A stretch of DNA of 34,620 nucleotides from Nesterenkonia sp. F (GTDB taxonomy: Bacteria; Actinomycetota; Actinomycetes; Actinomycetales; Micrococcaceae), in assembly GCF_000220985.1 (NCBI RefSeq), contig NZ_AFRW01000089.1, positions 1 to 34,620 on the forward strand. The letters run 5' to 3'. Below, piece by piece: positions 9,761 to 17,687 of the stretch. The notes beneath the pieces are model-generated. The model was not told where the DNA came from and did not search any database. It was given only the letters and a program-made list of their open reading frames with translations. The stretch's first letter is position 1; every line of letters starts with the position of its first letter. The position numbers and the translations under genes are program-made.

Positions 9761-9795
9761 CGTCCCGGTCGGTCCGAGCCCGACGGACCGGGACG
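9761..9795 (+). terminator. Hairpin terminator after proA
   Basis: CGTCCCGGTC (9761-9770) pairs with GACCGGGACG (9786-9795). A single mismatch and three further pairs (GTC/GAC) continue inward to a 7-base loop. There is no T-run, which is common for actinobacterial terminators. Confidence 0.65.
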
Positions 9796-9941
9796 ACGCG
9801 CGGCTGAGCAGGACGTTCCGTCCGAAGAATCTCCTGGAAATGCGTCTTCCATCTGTGGACCCTTCCTCATCAAATGGGTAGCGTGTGTGATATCGGCCAC
9901 GCCGCCGGCGGGCTGAGAAGCGCATTATTGAAGGAGTAATC

Positions 9942-11165
9942 ATGGACTTGGGCAACTACGATTGGCTCGGGCTGGTCGAGAAGATCATCATGGCCGTCGT
10001 CATCCTGCTCGTGACATGGATCATCGCCAGTGTGGTCAAGTGGGCCATCTCCAAGCTCGTCTCCCGTGTGGGCTTCCTGCAGCGCGGCGGCGGAGCTGAC
10101 GGGCAATCGCTGGGCTCGGCGATCGGCCAGATCGCCTCGCTGGTGATCTGGCTCTTCGGGCTGATCGCCGTGCTCCAGCTCTTCGCCCTGGAGCGGGTGC
10201 TGCAGCCGGTGCAGGATCTGCTGGCCGCAGGGCTGAGCTTCCTGCCGAACATCATCGGCGCCGGCTTCGTGTTCTTCATCGGCTTCGTGATCGCGAAGAT
10301 CGTCAAGCAGCTGATCGAAGCGACGCTGGGCCGGGTCAACTTCGCCGGACTGGTGGGCCGGGCGAAGGCCGCCGCTGACAAGACCGCCGAGAGTGCCGGC
10401 GTCGACGATTCGTCGGCCGGGGCGGTGCCGTCGGCCGCGGACGCCGAGGCCAACCGCCGCATCACCGGTGTGATCGGCAACGTCGTCTTCGCGGTCATCG
10501 TGATCGTCGTCGGCATCAGCGCTCTGCAGATCCTGGGCATCGAGGCCGTCTCCGAGCCGGCCACTCAGATGCTGACGCTGATCCTGGACTTCATCCCGCT
10601 GTTCATCGCCGCCGCCCTCATCCTGGCCGTCGGCGTGGTCATCGCGAAATTCGTCGGCGACCTGCTCGGCTCGGTGCTGAGCTCCATCGGCACCGACCGT
10701 GCCGCCGCCAACCTGGGCATCGAGCCCGGATGGACGAGCGTCTCGTCCATCCTGTCGCGGATCGCCCAGGTCGGCATCGTGCTCTTCTTCGGCATCATGG
10801 CCGCCCGCACGCTGAACTTCCCCGAGATCACCGCCATCCTCAACGAGGTCCTGGAGCTCGGCGGCCGGGTCATCTTCGGCGCGGTGATCATCGGTGCCGG
10901 CTTCTTCATCGCGAACCTGCTGGCCCGGCCGGTCGGCGAGGGCACGCCGAGCACGATCATGCGCTACGGCACCCTGGCCCTCTTCGTCGCCATGGGCCTG
11001 CAGTACATGGGCATCGCGGACTCGATCATCAACCTGGCCTTCGGCGCCGTGGTGGTCGGCGGGGCGCTGGCCGCTGCGCTGGCCTTCGGGCTGGGCGGCC
11101 GGGATGCCGCCGCCCGCACCCTCAACAAGGTGGAGAGCGGCTCGAGGGCGGACTCCGCGAGCTGA
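9942..11165 (+). CDS. Conserved-TM-helix membrane protein, mechanosensitive-channel related
   Basis: A 407-residue integral membrane protein with many hydrophobic helices. It has the internally repeated pattern of the conserved TM helix family: SFLPNIIGAGFVFFIGFVIA (about residue 100), DFIPLFIAAALILAVGVVIA (about 215) and ELGGRVIFGAVIIGAGFFIA (about 305). Each repeat is followed by a short amphipathic stretch. Proteins of this family are usually annotated as MscS-related channels; no substrate or gating data can be read from sequence. AAGGAG at 9931-9936 fixes the ATG at 9942. It is a single-gene unit between two hairpins. Confidence 0.8.
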   Translation: MDLGNYDWLGLVEKIIMAVVILLVTWIIASVVKWAISKLVSRVGFLQRGGGADGQSLGSAIGQIASLVIWLFGLIAVLQLFALERVLQPVQDLLAAGLSFLPNIIGAGFVFFIGFVIAKIVKQLIEATLGRVNFAGLVGRAKAAADKTAESAGVDDSSAGAVPSAADAEANRRITGVIGNVVFAVIVIVVGISALQILGIEAVSEPATQMLTLILDFIPLFIAAALILAVGVVIAKFVGDLLGSVLSSIGTDRAAANLGIEPGWTSVSSILSRIAQVGIVLFFGIMAARTLNFPEITAILNEVLELGGRVIFGAVIIGAGFFIANLLARPVGEGTPSTIMRYGTLALFVAMGLQYMGIADSIINLAFGAVVVGGALAAALAFGLGGRDAAARTLNKVESGSRADSAS

Positions 11166-11214
11166 ACCGCCCGGGCCCGCGCGGCGGGCCCGGAGCCCGT
11201 GCACACGCGTCGCG

Positions 11215-11282
11215 ACAGGGGCCCTGTCGCCTCCGGCCACACCGGTCCTCGCCGGTGAGCCGGTGGGCGACAGGGCCCCTGT
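11215..11282 (+). terminator. Large hairpin with self-complementary arms
   Basis: A perfect 17-bp stem joins 11215-11231 and 11266-11282. The loop holds a smaller hairpin, CACCGG/CCGGTG. Each arm is itself nearly palindromic (ACAGGG-G-CCCTGT and ACAGGG-C-CCCTGT), so one long or two short hairpins could form. It follows the membrane protein gene and is read as its terminator. Confidence 0.75.
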
Positions 11283-11288
11283 TTCGCG

Positions 11289-11294
11289 TAGACT
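11289..11294 (+). promoter_or_regulatory. Candidate -10 for the nadD unit
   Basis: TAGACT lies about 35 bases before the small membrane-protein gene, immediately after the terminator hairpin. The -35 position falls in the hairpin arm and is a poor match, so this is tentative. Confidence 0.35.
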
Positions 11295-11328
11295 TGCCCT
11301 GATCCGAGTCGACCGTCGAGGGAGAGGC

Positions 11329-11514
11329 ATGCTGAATACGCCCATCGCCGCACTGCTGGCCGAAGCGTCCGAGGAGCACGGGGGAGAGCTGTTCATGCCC
11401 GCCCCGTGGTTCGGCATCATCATGTTCGCGCTGCTGATGAGCATGCTGCTGATCACGGTGTCCTTCTCCAGCAAGGGACGTCAGTTGCCGGCCAAGGAGC
11501 ACGAGGACCACTGA
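11329..11514 (+). CDS. Small single-helix membrane protein upstream of nadD
   Basis: A 61-residue protein of unknown function: a short N-terminal amphipathic stretch ([19 protein letters not shown]), one clear membrane helix (about residues 27-45, [19 protein letters not shown]) and a charged tail [13 protein letters not shown]. The ribosome site GGGAGAGG directly precedes the ATG. The stop codon overlaps the proposed CTG start of nadD (CTGA), so the two are probably translated together. I know of no assigned role. Confidence 0.75.
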   Translation: MLNTPIAALLAEASEEHGGELFMPAPWFGIIMFALLMSMLLITVSFSSKGRQLPAKEHEDH

Positions 11515-12281
11515 ACGCCGCACCGCAGGCCGCCGCCACCGCCGATGCCGGACGTCGTCGACTCCGTCTGGGGATCATGGGCGGCACCTTCGACCCCATC
11601 CATCACGGCCACCTGGTGGCCGCCAGCGAGGTCGCCAGCGAGTTCGCCCTCGACGAGGTCGTCTTCGTGCCCACCGGGCAGCCCTGGCAGAAGGCCTCCC
11701 GCCAGGTGACCCCGGCCGAGCACCGCTATCTGCTGACGGTGATCGCCACCGCGGCGAACCCGCGGTTCACCGTCTCCCGGGTGGACATCGACCGCGGCGG
11801 CAAGACCTACACGATCGACACGCTGCGCGACTTCCGGCGGCTGTACCCGGAGGCGGAGCTGTACTTCATCACCGGCGCCGACGCCATGGCCCAGATCATG
11901 TCCTGGAAGGACGTCGAGGAGCTCTGGGAGCTGGCGCACTTCGTCTCGGTGACCCGTCCGGGCTACGTCTCGGAGGACTTCGGCCGCACAGACCAGATCT
12001 CGTTGGTCGAGATCCCGGCGATGGCGATCTCCTCGACCGACTGCCGCGAACGGGTCAGCCACAGCAAACCGGTCTGGTACCTGGTGCCCGACGGCGTCGT
12101 GCAGTACATCGCCAAGCACCGGCTCTATCAGCAGGACGACGACGGTGCGGTCCGCGGGGCCGCCGCCGACCAGCTCCGCCCCGCCTCGCACGGCGCCGCC
12201 GGACGAGCGCCGGCCCGACGTAGCATGGAGCACAGCCAGGGTCCAGGGACCCCCGAGAGTCCGCAGGAGGCGAGCAGATGA
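11511..12281 (+). CDS. nadD: Nicotinate-nucleotide adenylyltransferase
   Basis: Joins nicotinate mononucleotide and ATP to deamido-NAD, a step in NAD synthesis. The N-terminal [21 protein letters not shown] holds the nucleotidyltransferase motif [11 protein letters not shown], and SSTDCRERV near the C-terminus is the ISSTxIR-type motif. The ATG inside GIMGG (11577) would cut the first beta strand, so translation must start earlier. No ATG, GTG or TTG lies in frame between a GTG at 11406 and this point. CTG 11511 fits best: AAGGAG is at 11494-11499, and CTG overlaps the previous stop (CTGA). From there the product has 256 residues, with a variable tail after about residue 205. The tail end overlaps the next gene (ATGA). 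Confidence 0.92.
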   Translation: MNAAPQAAATADAGRRRLRLGIMGGTFDPIHHGHLVAASEVASEFALDEVVFVPTGQPWQKASRQVTPAEHRYLLTVIATAANPRFTVSRVDIDRGGKTYTIDTLRDFRRLYPEAELYFITGADAMAQIMSWKDVEELWELAHFVSVTRPGYVSEDFGRTDQISLVEIPAMAISSTDCRERVSHSKPVWYLVPDGVVQYIAKHRLYQQDDDGAVRGAAADQLRPASHGAAGRAPARRSMEHSQGPGTPESPQEASR

Positions 12282-13930
12282 GCGCAGAGGACGCGGTCCA
12301 TCCCGAGCCGAGGAGCACCGGTGACAACGCCGAGGCGACGTCGATCGCGGGGGAGGAGCAGTCGGACGATCTCCGCGCCCAGTACCTGCCGGTCTCGCGC
12401 CGGGAGCTCCGGCGTCGACGCGAGGCCCAGCGCAAGGCCCGTCGTGGACGGCCGGGGAGCGGAGCGGCTCAGGCCGCCGCGTCCGAGGGCGCCGCGGCGG
12501 CGCCCCGAGACGACGCCCCCGAGACCGCCGAGACGACGGGGCGTCTCGAGCTGCCTCGCCCGACGCACGCGGCCGAGGACGAGGTGCCCTCTCCGGAGGC
12601 GACCGAGAATTCCGCTGAGGAGGCCGCCGAAGAGCGGGCCGTCGTCGACGCGTCTGCCGAAGCGGGAGAGGAGTCCGCCGCGACTGTCGCGCCCGACGTC
12701 CCGAGCGACGAGGACGTGACAGAGGACGAGGCGGGGACCTCCGTCGACACGGCGGCTGAAGCCTCCCCGTCGGCGACGGCGGCCGAGGATCCGGACGTCG
12801 ACTCCGGCGATGACGCCGAGACCGACACTGATGAGGCCGATGAGGCCGATGAGGCCGATGAGGCACCATCTGATGCGGACGGCGAGGCCGACGACGGCGA
12901 CGAGGACCTTCGTGAGGATCTCGACGTCTCCGACGAGGGTTCCGAGGACGCCGACGAGCTCGAGACGCAGATGGGGGAGGGCCCTGCTGCGACGAGCACC
13001 GAGTCGATGCCCGAGGAGCCCCGGGAGCCCCAGCAGCCCCAGGCGGTCGACGACGCGGACGAAGCCGTCCGGGCTGCTGACACGATCGAGGACGACACGA
13101 CGGAGGACGTGGAGGACGCCGACGACGAGGCGGAGGCGCCTGCCGCCTCCGACGAGGCGACCGACGCCGAGGGCTCGGCCCGCCATGCTGAGTCTGCTGA
13201 GTCTGCCGAATCCGCTGAATCCGCTGAGTCTGCCGAGTCCGCAGAGTCTGCCGAGTCTGCTGAATCCGCCCAATCCGCCGAGTCTGCCGAGGAGCCCGCG
13301 GCAGACTCCGAGGACGTCTCCGACGAGGCCTCTGGCGGCTCGGACGATGCCGAACCTGCCTCGGAGGCGGACTCCGCACAGGACTCGCCGTCGGACGCCG
13401 ACGAGCTGCCCCCCGTGCCCGCCTCCCGCAGGGGTCGTCGACTGCTCCGCGAGACCGGCCAGATGCCGGCGCTGGACGCGGAACGGATCGCCGAGATCGA
13501 CGCGCTGACCGACGAGATCACCTCCCGTGCTCCGAGCGACCCGAATGCTGTCGACCCTGAGCTGCTGAAGAAGCAGCAGGCCATGGCCGCGAAGGCCATG
13601 CAGGCCAATCAGGAACGACGGCGCCTGGAGCTGGCGGAGCAGGAGAAGGAGCAGGAGCGCCGCCGGCAGGAGCGCCCCGAGTCCGAGGTCATCACTCGCA
13701 AGACCCTGCGCGCCTATGCCGAGGCGGATAACCCCGACCCGACCGACGTGGCGACCGGAGAGATCGATCCGGTCGAGGCCAGCGGCGCCCACGGCCTCGA
13801 GATCGACGAGATGGTCGAACAGACCTCTCGTCAGGCGAGCCGCCAGTCCGCGATGCTGTGGCTGGTCATCGCCCTGAGCGTGCTGCTGCTGATCGCCGTC
13901 GGCGTCGTCCTCTACACCGTCCTGTCGTGA
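12278..13930 (+). CDS. Very acidic tail-anchored membrane protein, function unknown
   Basis: A 550-residue protein lying between nadD and rsfS. A short basic segment near residues 40-65 ([20 protein letters not shown]) is followed by about 300 residues made almost wholly of D, E, A, S and T, with [12 protein letters not shown] and a run of AES triplets. Then comes a Q/E/R-rich probable coiled coil (about residues 425-475). One C-terminal membrane helix ([19 protein letters not shown]) ends only four residues before the stop. The layout predicts a long disordered cytoplasmic domain held at the membrane by a tail anchor. ATG 12278 overlaps the nadD stop, and AGGAGG precedes it. Comparable membrane proteins occur at this place in other Micrococcales, but no function is known to me. 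Confidence 0.8.
   Translation: MSAEDAVHPEPRSTGDNAEATSIAGEEQSDDLRAQYLPVSRRELRRRREAQRKARRGRPGSGAAQAAASEGAAAAPRDDAPETAETTGRLELPRPTHAAEDEVPSPEATENSAEEAAEERAVVDASAEAGEESAATVAPDVPSDEDVTEDEAGTSVDTAAEASPSATAAEDPDVDSGDDAETDTDEADEADEADEAPSDADGEADDGDEDLREDLDVSDEGSEDADELETQMGEGPAATSTESMPEEPREPQQPQAVDDADEAVRAADTIEDDTTEDVEDADDEAEAPAASDEATDAEGSARHAESAESAESAESAESAESAESAESAESAQSAESAEEPAADSEDVSDEASGGSDDAEPASEADSAQDSPSDADELPPVPASRRGRRLLRETGQMPALDAERIAEIDALTDEITSRAPSDPNAVDPELLKKQQAMAAKAMQANQERRRLELAEQEKEQERRRQERPESEVITRKTLRAYAEADNPDPTDVATGEIDPVEASGAHGLEIDEMVEQTSRQASRQSAMLWLVIALSVLLLIAVGVVLYTVLS
13187..13285 (+). repeat. Tandem 9-base codon repeat coding for Ala-Glu-Ser
   Basis: Eleven adjacent 9-base units read as AES triplets, one being AQS. 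Third bases vary (gct/gcc/gca, gag/gaa, tct/tcc). The unit is short and coding and is likely to vary in copy number between strains. Confidence 0.85.
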
Positions 13931-13946
13931 GAGAGAGCTGTACTTC

Positions 13947-14363
13947 GTGACTATCACCGACACCGTCCTCGCCGAACTGCGGACCGCCGCGGCGGCCGCC
14001 TCCGAGAAGCTGGCCACCGACATCGTCGGCCTCGACGTGGGGGAGAGGATCGGCATCACCGAGGCCTTCCTCGTCTGCTCGGCCCCCTCGGACCGCCAGA
14101 TCGATGCGATCGTCGACGAGGTCGAGTTCCGCATCAAGACCGAGCACGGTTCGCAGCCGCTGCGCCGCGAGGGCCGCGAGAGCGGCACCTGGGTGCTGCT
14201 GGACTACGGACATATGGTCGTCCACGTCCAGCATGAGGAGGAGCGTGTGCTCTACGGGCTGGACCGCCTCTACGCCGACGTCGACCATGTCGATCTGGAA
14301 CTGCCCGCCGCCTCGGCCCCCGAAGCCTCCCAGGAGCCGCCAGAGGGGTCCGCCGAGGCGTGA
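13947..14363 (+). CDS. rsfS: Ribosome silencing factor RsfS
   Basis: Binds L14 on the large subunit and blocks subunit joining when nutrients are short. The 138-residue protein has the family motifs DIVGLDV (about residue 26), ITEAFLVCSAPSDRQ and SGTWVLLDYGHMVVHV, plus a C-terminal EERVLYGLDRLYADV. An extra A/P/E-rich tail follows. The start is GTG 13947; the upstream gene ends 17 bases earlier. It sits in the common nadD-(membrane protein)-rsfS order. Confidence 0.94.
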   Translation: MTITDTVLAELRTAAAAASEKLATDIVGLDVGERIGITEAFLVCSAPSDRQIDAIVDEVEFRIKTEHGSQPLRREGRESGTWVLLDYGHMVVHVQHEEERVLYGLDRLYADVDHVDLELPAASAPEASQEPPEGSAEA

Positions 14364-14438
14364 ACTCCCGATGAACGCCCCATGGACTCCCCAGGTCAGC
14401 CCGCCGGGCGACTGTGGCAAGGGCCACAATCGCTCGAT

Positions 14439-14467
14439 TTGCCTCGGCCTGGGGAGGTGGGTAGAGT
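14439..14467 (+). promoter_or_regulatory. Promoter of tRNA-Ala
   Basis: TTGCCT (14439-14444), 17 bases, TAGAGT (14462-14467). Transcription would start about 30 bases before the tRNA. Good match and well placed. Confidence 0.7.
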
Positions 14468-14505
14468 AGAGTGCGTTGCCGCGGCGACAGAGCAAAAAAG
14501 AACAC

Positions 14506-14578
14506 GGGGGTATGGCGCAGCTGGTAGCGCGTCTGCGTGGCACGCAGAAGGTCACGGGTTCGAGTCCCGTTACCTCCA
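14506..14578 (+). tRNA. tRNA-Ala (anticodon GGC)
   Basis: A 73-base cloverleaf: acceptor GGGGGTA pairs with TACCTCC, with the G3-U70 pair that marks alanine tRNAs. The D arm is GCGC/GCGC. The anticodon stem TCTGC/GCAGA has loop GTGGCAC, giving anticodon GGC. The T arm is ACGGG-TTCGAGT-CCCGT and the discriminator is A. CCA is not fully encoded. It is followed by a strong terminator. Confidence 0.97.
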
Positions 14579-14589
14579 CCGGATGGGAA

Positions 14590-14623
14590 GGCCCGTCGAA
14601 CCACATGGTTCGACGGGCCTTTT
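14590..14623 (+). terminator. Rho-independent terminator after tRNA-Ala
   Basis: GGCCCGTCGAACC (14590-14602), loop ACAT, GGTTCGACGGGCC (14607-14619), then TTTT. The preceding AA can extend the stem. Confidence 0.92.
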
Positions 14624-14733
14624 CGCGCGTTCGACGACGGGGCGTCGTCCAGGAGAGGCGGGTGACGGGCGGCACCATGTTTCACCGTCGGACAAAATGC
14701 GTCATGTGCGGCCCTCCGTCCGGGGGACGACTG

Positions 14734-14739
14734 TAGAGT
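14734..14739 (+). promoter_or_regulatory. Candidate -10 of the aldo-keto reductase gene
   Basis: TAGAGT, the same hexamer as at the tRNA promoter, about 100 bases before the gene. The -35 region is GC-rich and weak. It would give a leader of about 90 bases that contains the hairpin at 14791-14820. Confidence 0.4.
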
Positions 14740-14790
14740 GGTCGGAGCGAGAGGTCGGTCACACTCGGTCGACTCTCATCGACGCCATGA

Positions 14791-14820
14791 GGCCGACGCC
14801 GGGGAAGACCGGCGTCGGCC
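14791..14820 (+). promoter_or_regulatory. Perfect hairpin in the leader of the aldo-keto reductase gene
   Basis: GGCCGACGCCGG (14791-14802), loop GGAAGA, CCGGCGTCGGCC (14809-14820). The stem ends six bases before the GAGGAGGA ribosome site and 17 bases before the start codon. Position suggests an attenuator or mRNA-stability element; its action is unknown. Confidence 0.5.
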
Positions 14821-14837
14821 CGCATCGAGGAGGACAC

Positions 14838-15827
14838 GTGGAGCAGCGCATTCTGGGACGGACCGGACGTGAGGTCTCGACCGTCGGAGTCGGCACCTGG
14901 CAGCTGGGCGGCGAATGGGGAGCCATCGACGACGCCTCGGCGATGGGTGTGCTCGACGCCGCGGCCGATTCCGGCGTCACCTTCATCGACACCGCCGACG
15001 TCTACGGCGACGGCCAGAGCGAGCGGCATGTGGGTCGCTGGCTGCGCGAGCACTCGGAGTGGGACGGCTTCGTGGCCACCAAGATGATCCGGCGCGCCGC
15101 CGAGCCCGACCTCGAGCACGCCACGCTGGAGAACTTCCGCGCCTGGACCGATCGGTCGCGGCGCAACCTCGGCGTCGACACGCTCGACCTGGTCCAGCTC
15201 CACTGCCCGACCAGCGACGTCGTCGAGTCCGACCGCGTCTACGACGACCTCGACACCCTCGTCGAAGAGGGCGCGATCTCCTCCTACGGCGTCAGCGTCG
15301 AGACCTGCGAGCAGGCCCTGGCCGCCATCCGCCGTCCGCATGTGGCCAGCGTGCAGATCATCCTCAACGCCTTCCGCCGCAAGCCGCTCGACGAGGTGCT
15401 GCCAGCCGCCCATGAGGCCGGCGTCGGCATCATCGCGCGCGTGCCGCTGGCCAGCGGGCTGCTCTCGGGTCGCTACACGAAGGAGACCACCTTCGCCGAG
15501 ACCGACCACCGGACCTTCAACCGCGACGGCCAGGCCTTCGACGTGGGGGAGACCTTCTCCGGCGTGGAGTTCGCCATAGGCGTCGACGCCGCCGCCCGCT
15601 TCACCGAGCTGGCCCGCGACGCCGGCCTCGCGCCGACGACGGCGGCGCTGGCCTGGGTCATCCAGCAGCCCGGGGTCACCTCGGTGATCCCCGGGGCGCG
15701 GACCGCCGAGCAGGCTCGGTCGAACGCCGAGGCCGCCGCCGTCGGCGCGCTGCCGCAGAGCTTCCTCGACGGCGTCCGTGAGCTCTACGACGACGTGCTG
15801 CGCGAGCAGATCCACCCGCGGTGGTGA
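14838..15827 (+). CDS. Aldo/keto reductase
   Basis: NADPH-dependent oxidoreductase of the TIM-barrel AKR family; 329 residues from GTG 14838, preceded by GAGGAGGA. The catalytic residues are visible: D and Y in FIDTADVYGDGQSE, K in FVATKM and H in LVQLHCPT. The C-terminal VIPGARTAEQARSNAEAA is the coenzyme-phosphate binding motif. The closest general pattern is the YhdN/AKR11-13 type that reduces aldehydes or general-stress carbonyls; the substrate cannot be told. It runs toward the FGGY kinase gene, with 21 bases between the stop codons. Confidence 0.9.
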   Translation: MEQRILGRTGREVSTVGVGTWQLGGEWGAIDDASAMGVLDAAADSGVTFIDTADVYGDGQSERHVGRWLREHSEWDGFVATKMIRRAAEPDLEHATLENFRAWTDRSRRNLGVDTLDLVQLHCPTSDVVESDRVYDDLDTLVEEGAISSYGVSVETCEQALAAIRRPHVASVQIILNAFRRKPLDEVLPAAHEAGVGIIARVPLASGLLSGRYTKETTFAETDHRTFNRDGQAFDVGETFSGVEFAIGVDAAARFTELARDAGLAPTTAALAWVIQQPGVTSVIPGARTAEQARSNAEAAAVGALPQSFLDGVRELYDDVLREQIHPRW

Positions 15828-15848
15828 GCAGAGTGGGATGCGTGCCCC

Positions 15849-17363
15849 TCAGGTGCCGGCGAGCCGGCCGAACGTCGGGGCCAGCGTCGTGTGGAGCTCC
15901 CGGTGGATCTCGCGCAGCCGGGCATGCTCCGCGGCCAGCGACGAGGGCTCGACGACGCTGACCGCCGCGTCGTCATGCCCGGCCTCGGAGAAGTGCGGCG
16001 GCACCCGATGCCCGAGCCCGCCGCCGGCCGCTGCAGCCCGGGCGGCATGGCGGGCCGCGGCGTCGTCGGTCTCCGCGCGGTGCACCACGGTCCTGCCGGT
16101 CGCATCGGCCAGGAGCCGGCGCCAGACGCGGCTCTCCGCTCCGCCGCCGACCACCGGCAGCGTCTGCTGCTCCAGGCCGAGCTCCTCGATCCCCTGGGCC
16201 AGGGCATAGGCGACTCCGGTCAGCACGGCCAGGTGCAGGTCGATCGCCTCGGTCGCCTCGGTGACGCCGATGAACGTCCCGCGGGCTTCGGCGTTGCGCA
16301 CCGGATACCGCTCCCCGCCGAGGCCCGGCAGGCAGAGCGGGCGTTCGGACAGTCGGTCGATCCGCTCCGCGGCACGCTCTTCGACGGCCGCGTGGTCGAC
16401 CTCGTCCAGCAGATGGCGCCGGGACCACTCGGCGCTGCCGCCGGCCGACTGCACGGCGGCGATCCGCAGCAGGTGCTCGCGGCCCATCGCCAGCTGGTGG
16501 ACCGCGGATCGGTCAGCGCCGTCGTCCGGCGGGCCCGGGGTCACCGCCGCGATCCAGCCGGAGGTTCCGAGCGAGGCGTAGGCTTCGCCCGGCACGGAGC
16601 CGACCAGCCCGTCGGTGGTGGCGGCGGCATCGCCGAGCCCCAGCACCACAGGCGTGCCGACCGGCAGTCCCAGCTCTGCGGCCTCGGCCGCCCGCACGCG
16701 GACGACCGGCCCCTCGGCGGCCGGCTCGTCGACCAGTCGCGGCAGGCGGGAGACGCCGATGCCGGCCTCGTCGGCCACTGGAGCCCACCAGTCGCGGGCC
16801 GCGAGGTCGAGCAGCCCGGTGGTCGACGCAGTGGTCAGGTCGCAGGCGCCCTCCGCGCCGAGACGCCGGGCGATGCAGCCGGCCGGCCCGAAGACCAGCC
16901 CGTCGGCCGCGGAGAGGTTCTCAGGCTCGTGATCGGCCAGCCAGCGCAGCGTCGCCGCCACGCTGGTGGCGTCCTGGCGACTGCCGGCACGCCGGTGCCA
17001 GGACGGCAGCCGGTCGAGAAGCCTGTGCTGCTGCGCCGCGGCGCGCTGGTCCGAGTACAGGATCGCCGGCCGCACCGGACGGATCCCGGAGAGCAGGACG
17101 AGATCCTGCATCTGTCCGGTGAGGCCGAGCGCGACGATGCGACGAGACAGTCCCGTCTCCGCCAGGGCACGGGTCAGCGCCTTCCACCAGTCCTCGGGAT
17201 CCTGCTCATGCCGGACGGTGCCGTCGGCGTCTCGTCGTCGGTCAGTGGGATAGTCCGCCTGGGCGGCGGCGACGGTGCGGCCGTCGACGTCGACGAGGAC
17301 CAGCTTCAGCGCCGAGGTGCCGAAGTCTGCTCCGGCGACCAGGGGCGAGGTCGTGGATTCCAT
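15849..17363 (-). CDS. FGGY-family carbohydrate kinase (xylulokinase-like)
   Basis: Sugar kinase of 504 residues. The N-terminal domain has GADFGTSALKLVLVDVDG (phosphate loop) and LTGQMQDLVLL, where xylulokinases usually read GQMHG. The second domain has the ATP-site strands ASLGTSGWI and PVVGGGAESRVWRRLLADATG. The fold is certain; xylulose is only the best guess, since the substrate-loop sequence differs from classical XylB. No sugar transporter or isomerase lies beside it. It is probably leaderless: TAAGCT sits seven bases before the ATG. Confidence 0.82.
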   Translation of the reverse strand: MESTTSPLVAGADFGTSALKLVLVDVDGRTVAAAQADYPTDRRRDADGTVRHEQDPEDWWKALTRALAETGLSRRIVALGLTGQMQDLVLLSGIRPVRPAILYSDQRAAAQQHRLLDRLPSWHRRAGSRQDATSVAATLRWLADHEPENLSAADGLVFGPAGCIARRLGAEGACDLTTASTTGLLDLAARDWWAPVADEAGIGVSRLPRLVDEPAAEGPVVRVRAAEAAELGLPVGTPVVLGLGDAAATTDGLVGSVPGEAYASLGTSGWIAAVTPGPPDDGADRSAVHQLAMGREHLLRIAAVQSAGGSAEWSRRHLLDEVDHAAVEERAAERIDRLSERPLCLPGLGGERYPVRNAEARGTFIGVTEATEAIDLHLAVLTGVAYALAQGIEELGLEQQTLPVVGGGAESRVWRRLLADATGRTVVHRAETDDAAARHAARAAAAGGGLGHRVPPHFSEAGHDDAAVSVVEPSSLAAEHARLREIHRELHTTLAPTFGRLAGT

Positions 17364-17370
17364 CCCGGCC

Positions 17371-17376
17371 AGCTTA
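17371..17376 (-). promoter_or_regulatory. -10 element for leaderless FGGY kinase
   Basis: On the minus strand TAAGCT is followed by seven bases and the ATG at 17363; no ribosome site fits between. It implies transcription separate from the upstream Rho-N gene. Confidence 0.5.
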
Positions 17377-17427
17377 GCGGCGCGGACGGATGCGTCGCCG
17401 CAGGGCGCTGCGCCCTCGCCGCACGGC

Positions 17428-17685
17428 TCAGTGCTCCCGCAGCGCCGCGATCAGCTCATCCTTGGTCATCTGCGAATAGCCGGTGATGCCCAGCTCCTTC
17501 GCCCGGTCCTGCAGCTGGTCGACGGTGCGGTCCTCGTAGGCCGGTGCCTCGCCGCCGCGCTCACCGACCTCGCTGCGCGACTCGGCGGCCGCCGAGTTCG
17601 CGATCCGCGCGGCCTTCTCCTTCGACTCGCCCTCCTCGCGCAGACGTTCGTAGAGCTCCTCGTCCTTGATGCTGCGGTTCGGCAT
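17428..17685 (-). CDS. Small Rho N-terminal-domain protein
   Basis: 85 residues. The N-terminal part SIKDEELYERLREEGESKEKAARIANSAA is a helical stretch common in small actinobacterial stress proteins. The C-terminal part TVDQLQDRAKELGITGYSQMTKDELIAALR is a Rho_N/SAP-like helix-turn-helix module. The ATG lies two bases after the stop of the SDR gene, so the two form one operon. A nucleic-acid-binding role is likely from the domain; nothing more specific is known. Confidence 0.85.
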   Translation of the reverse strand: MPNRSIKDEELYERLREEGESKEKAARIANSAAAESRSEVGERGGEAPAYEDRTVDQLQDRAKELGITGYSQMTKDELIAALREH

Positions 17686-17687
17686 GG

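Noticed and set aside
13187-13285. Tandem array as a possible CRISPR or minisatellite
   Set aside because: The 9-base units are contiguous without spacers and stay in frame as AES codons inside a coding gene.
11481-14188. Long minus-strand frames opposite nadD and the acidic protein
   Set aside because: Their Arg/Pro-rich or Leu/Gly-rich translations are mirror products of repetitive GC-rich codons; the plus-strand genes have overlaps and ribosome sites that fit.
14506-14838. tRNA-Ala as an integration site for a genomic island
   Set aside because: No integrase gene and no repeat of the tRNA 3' end were found downstream; the following genes look ordinary in composition.
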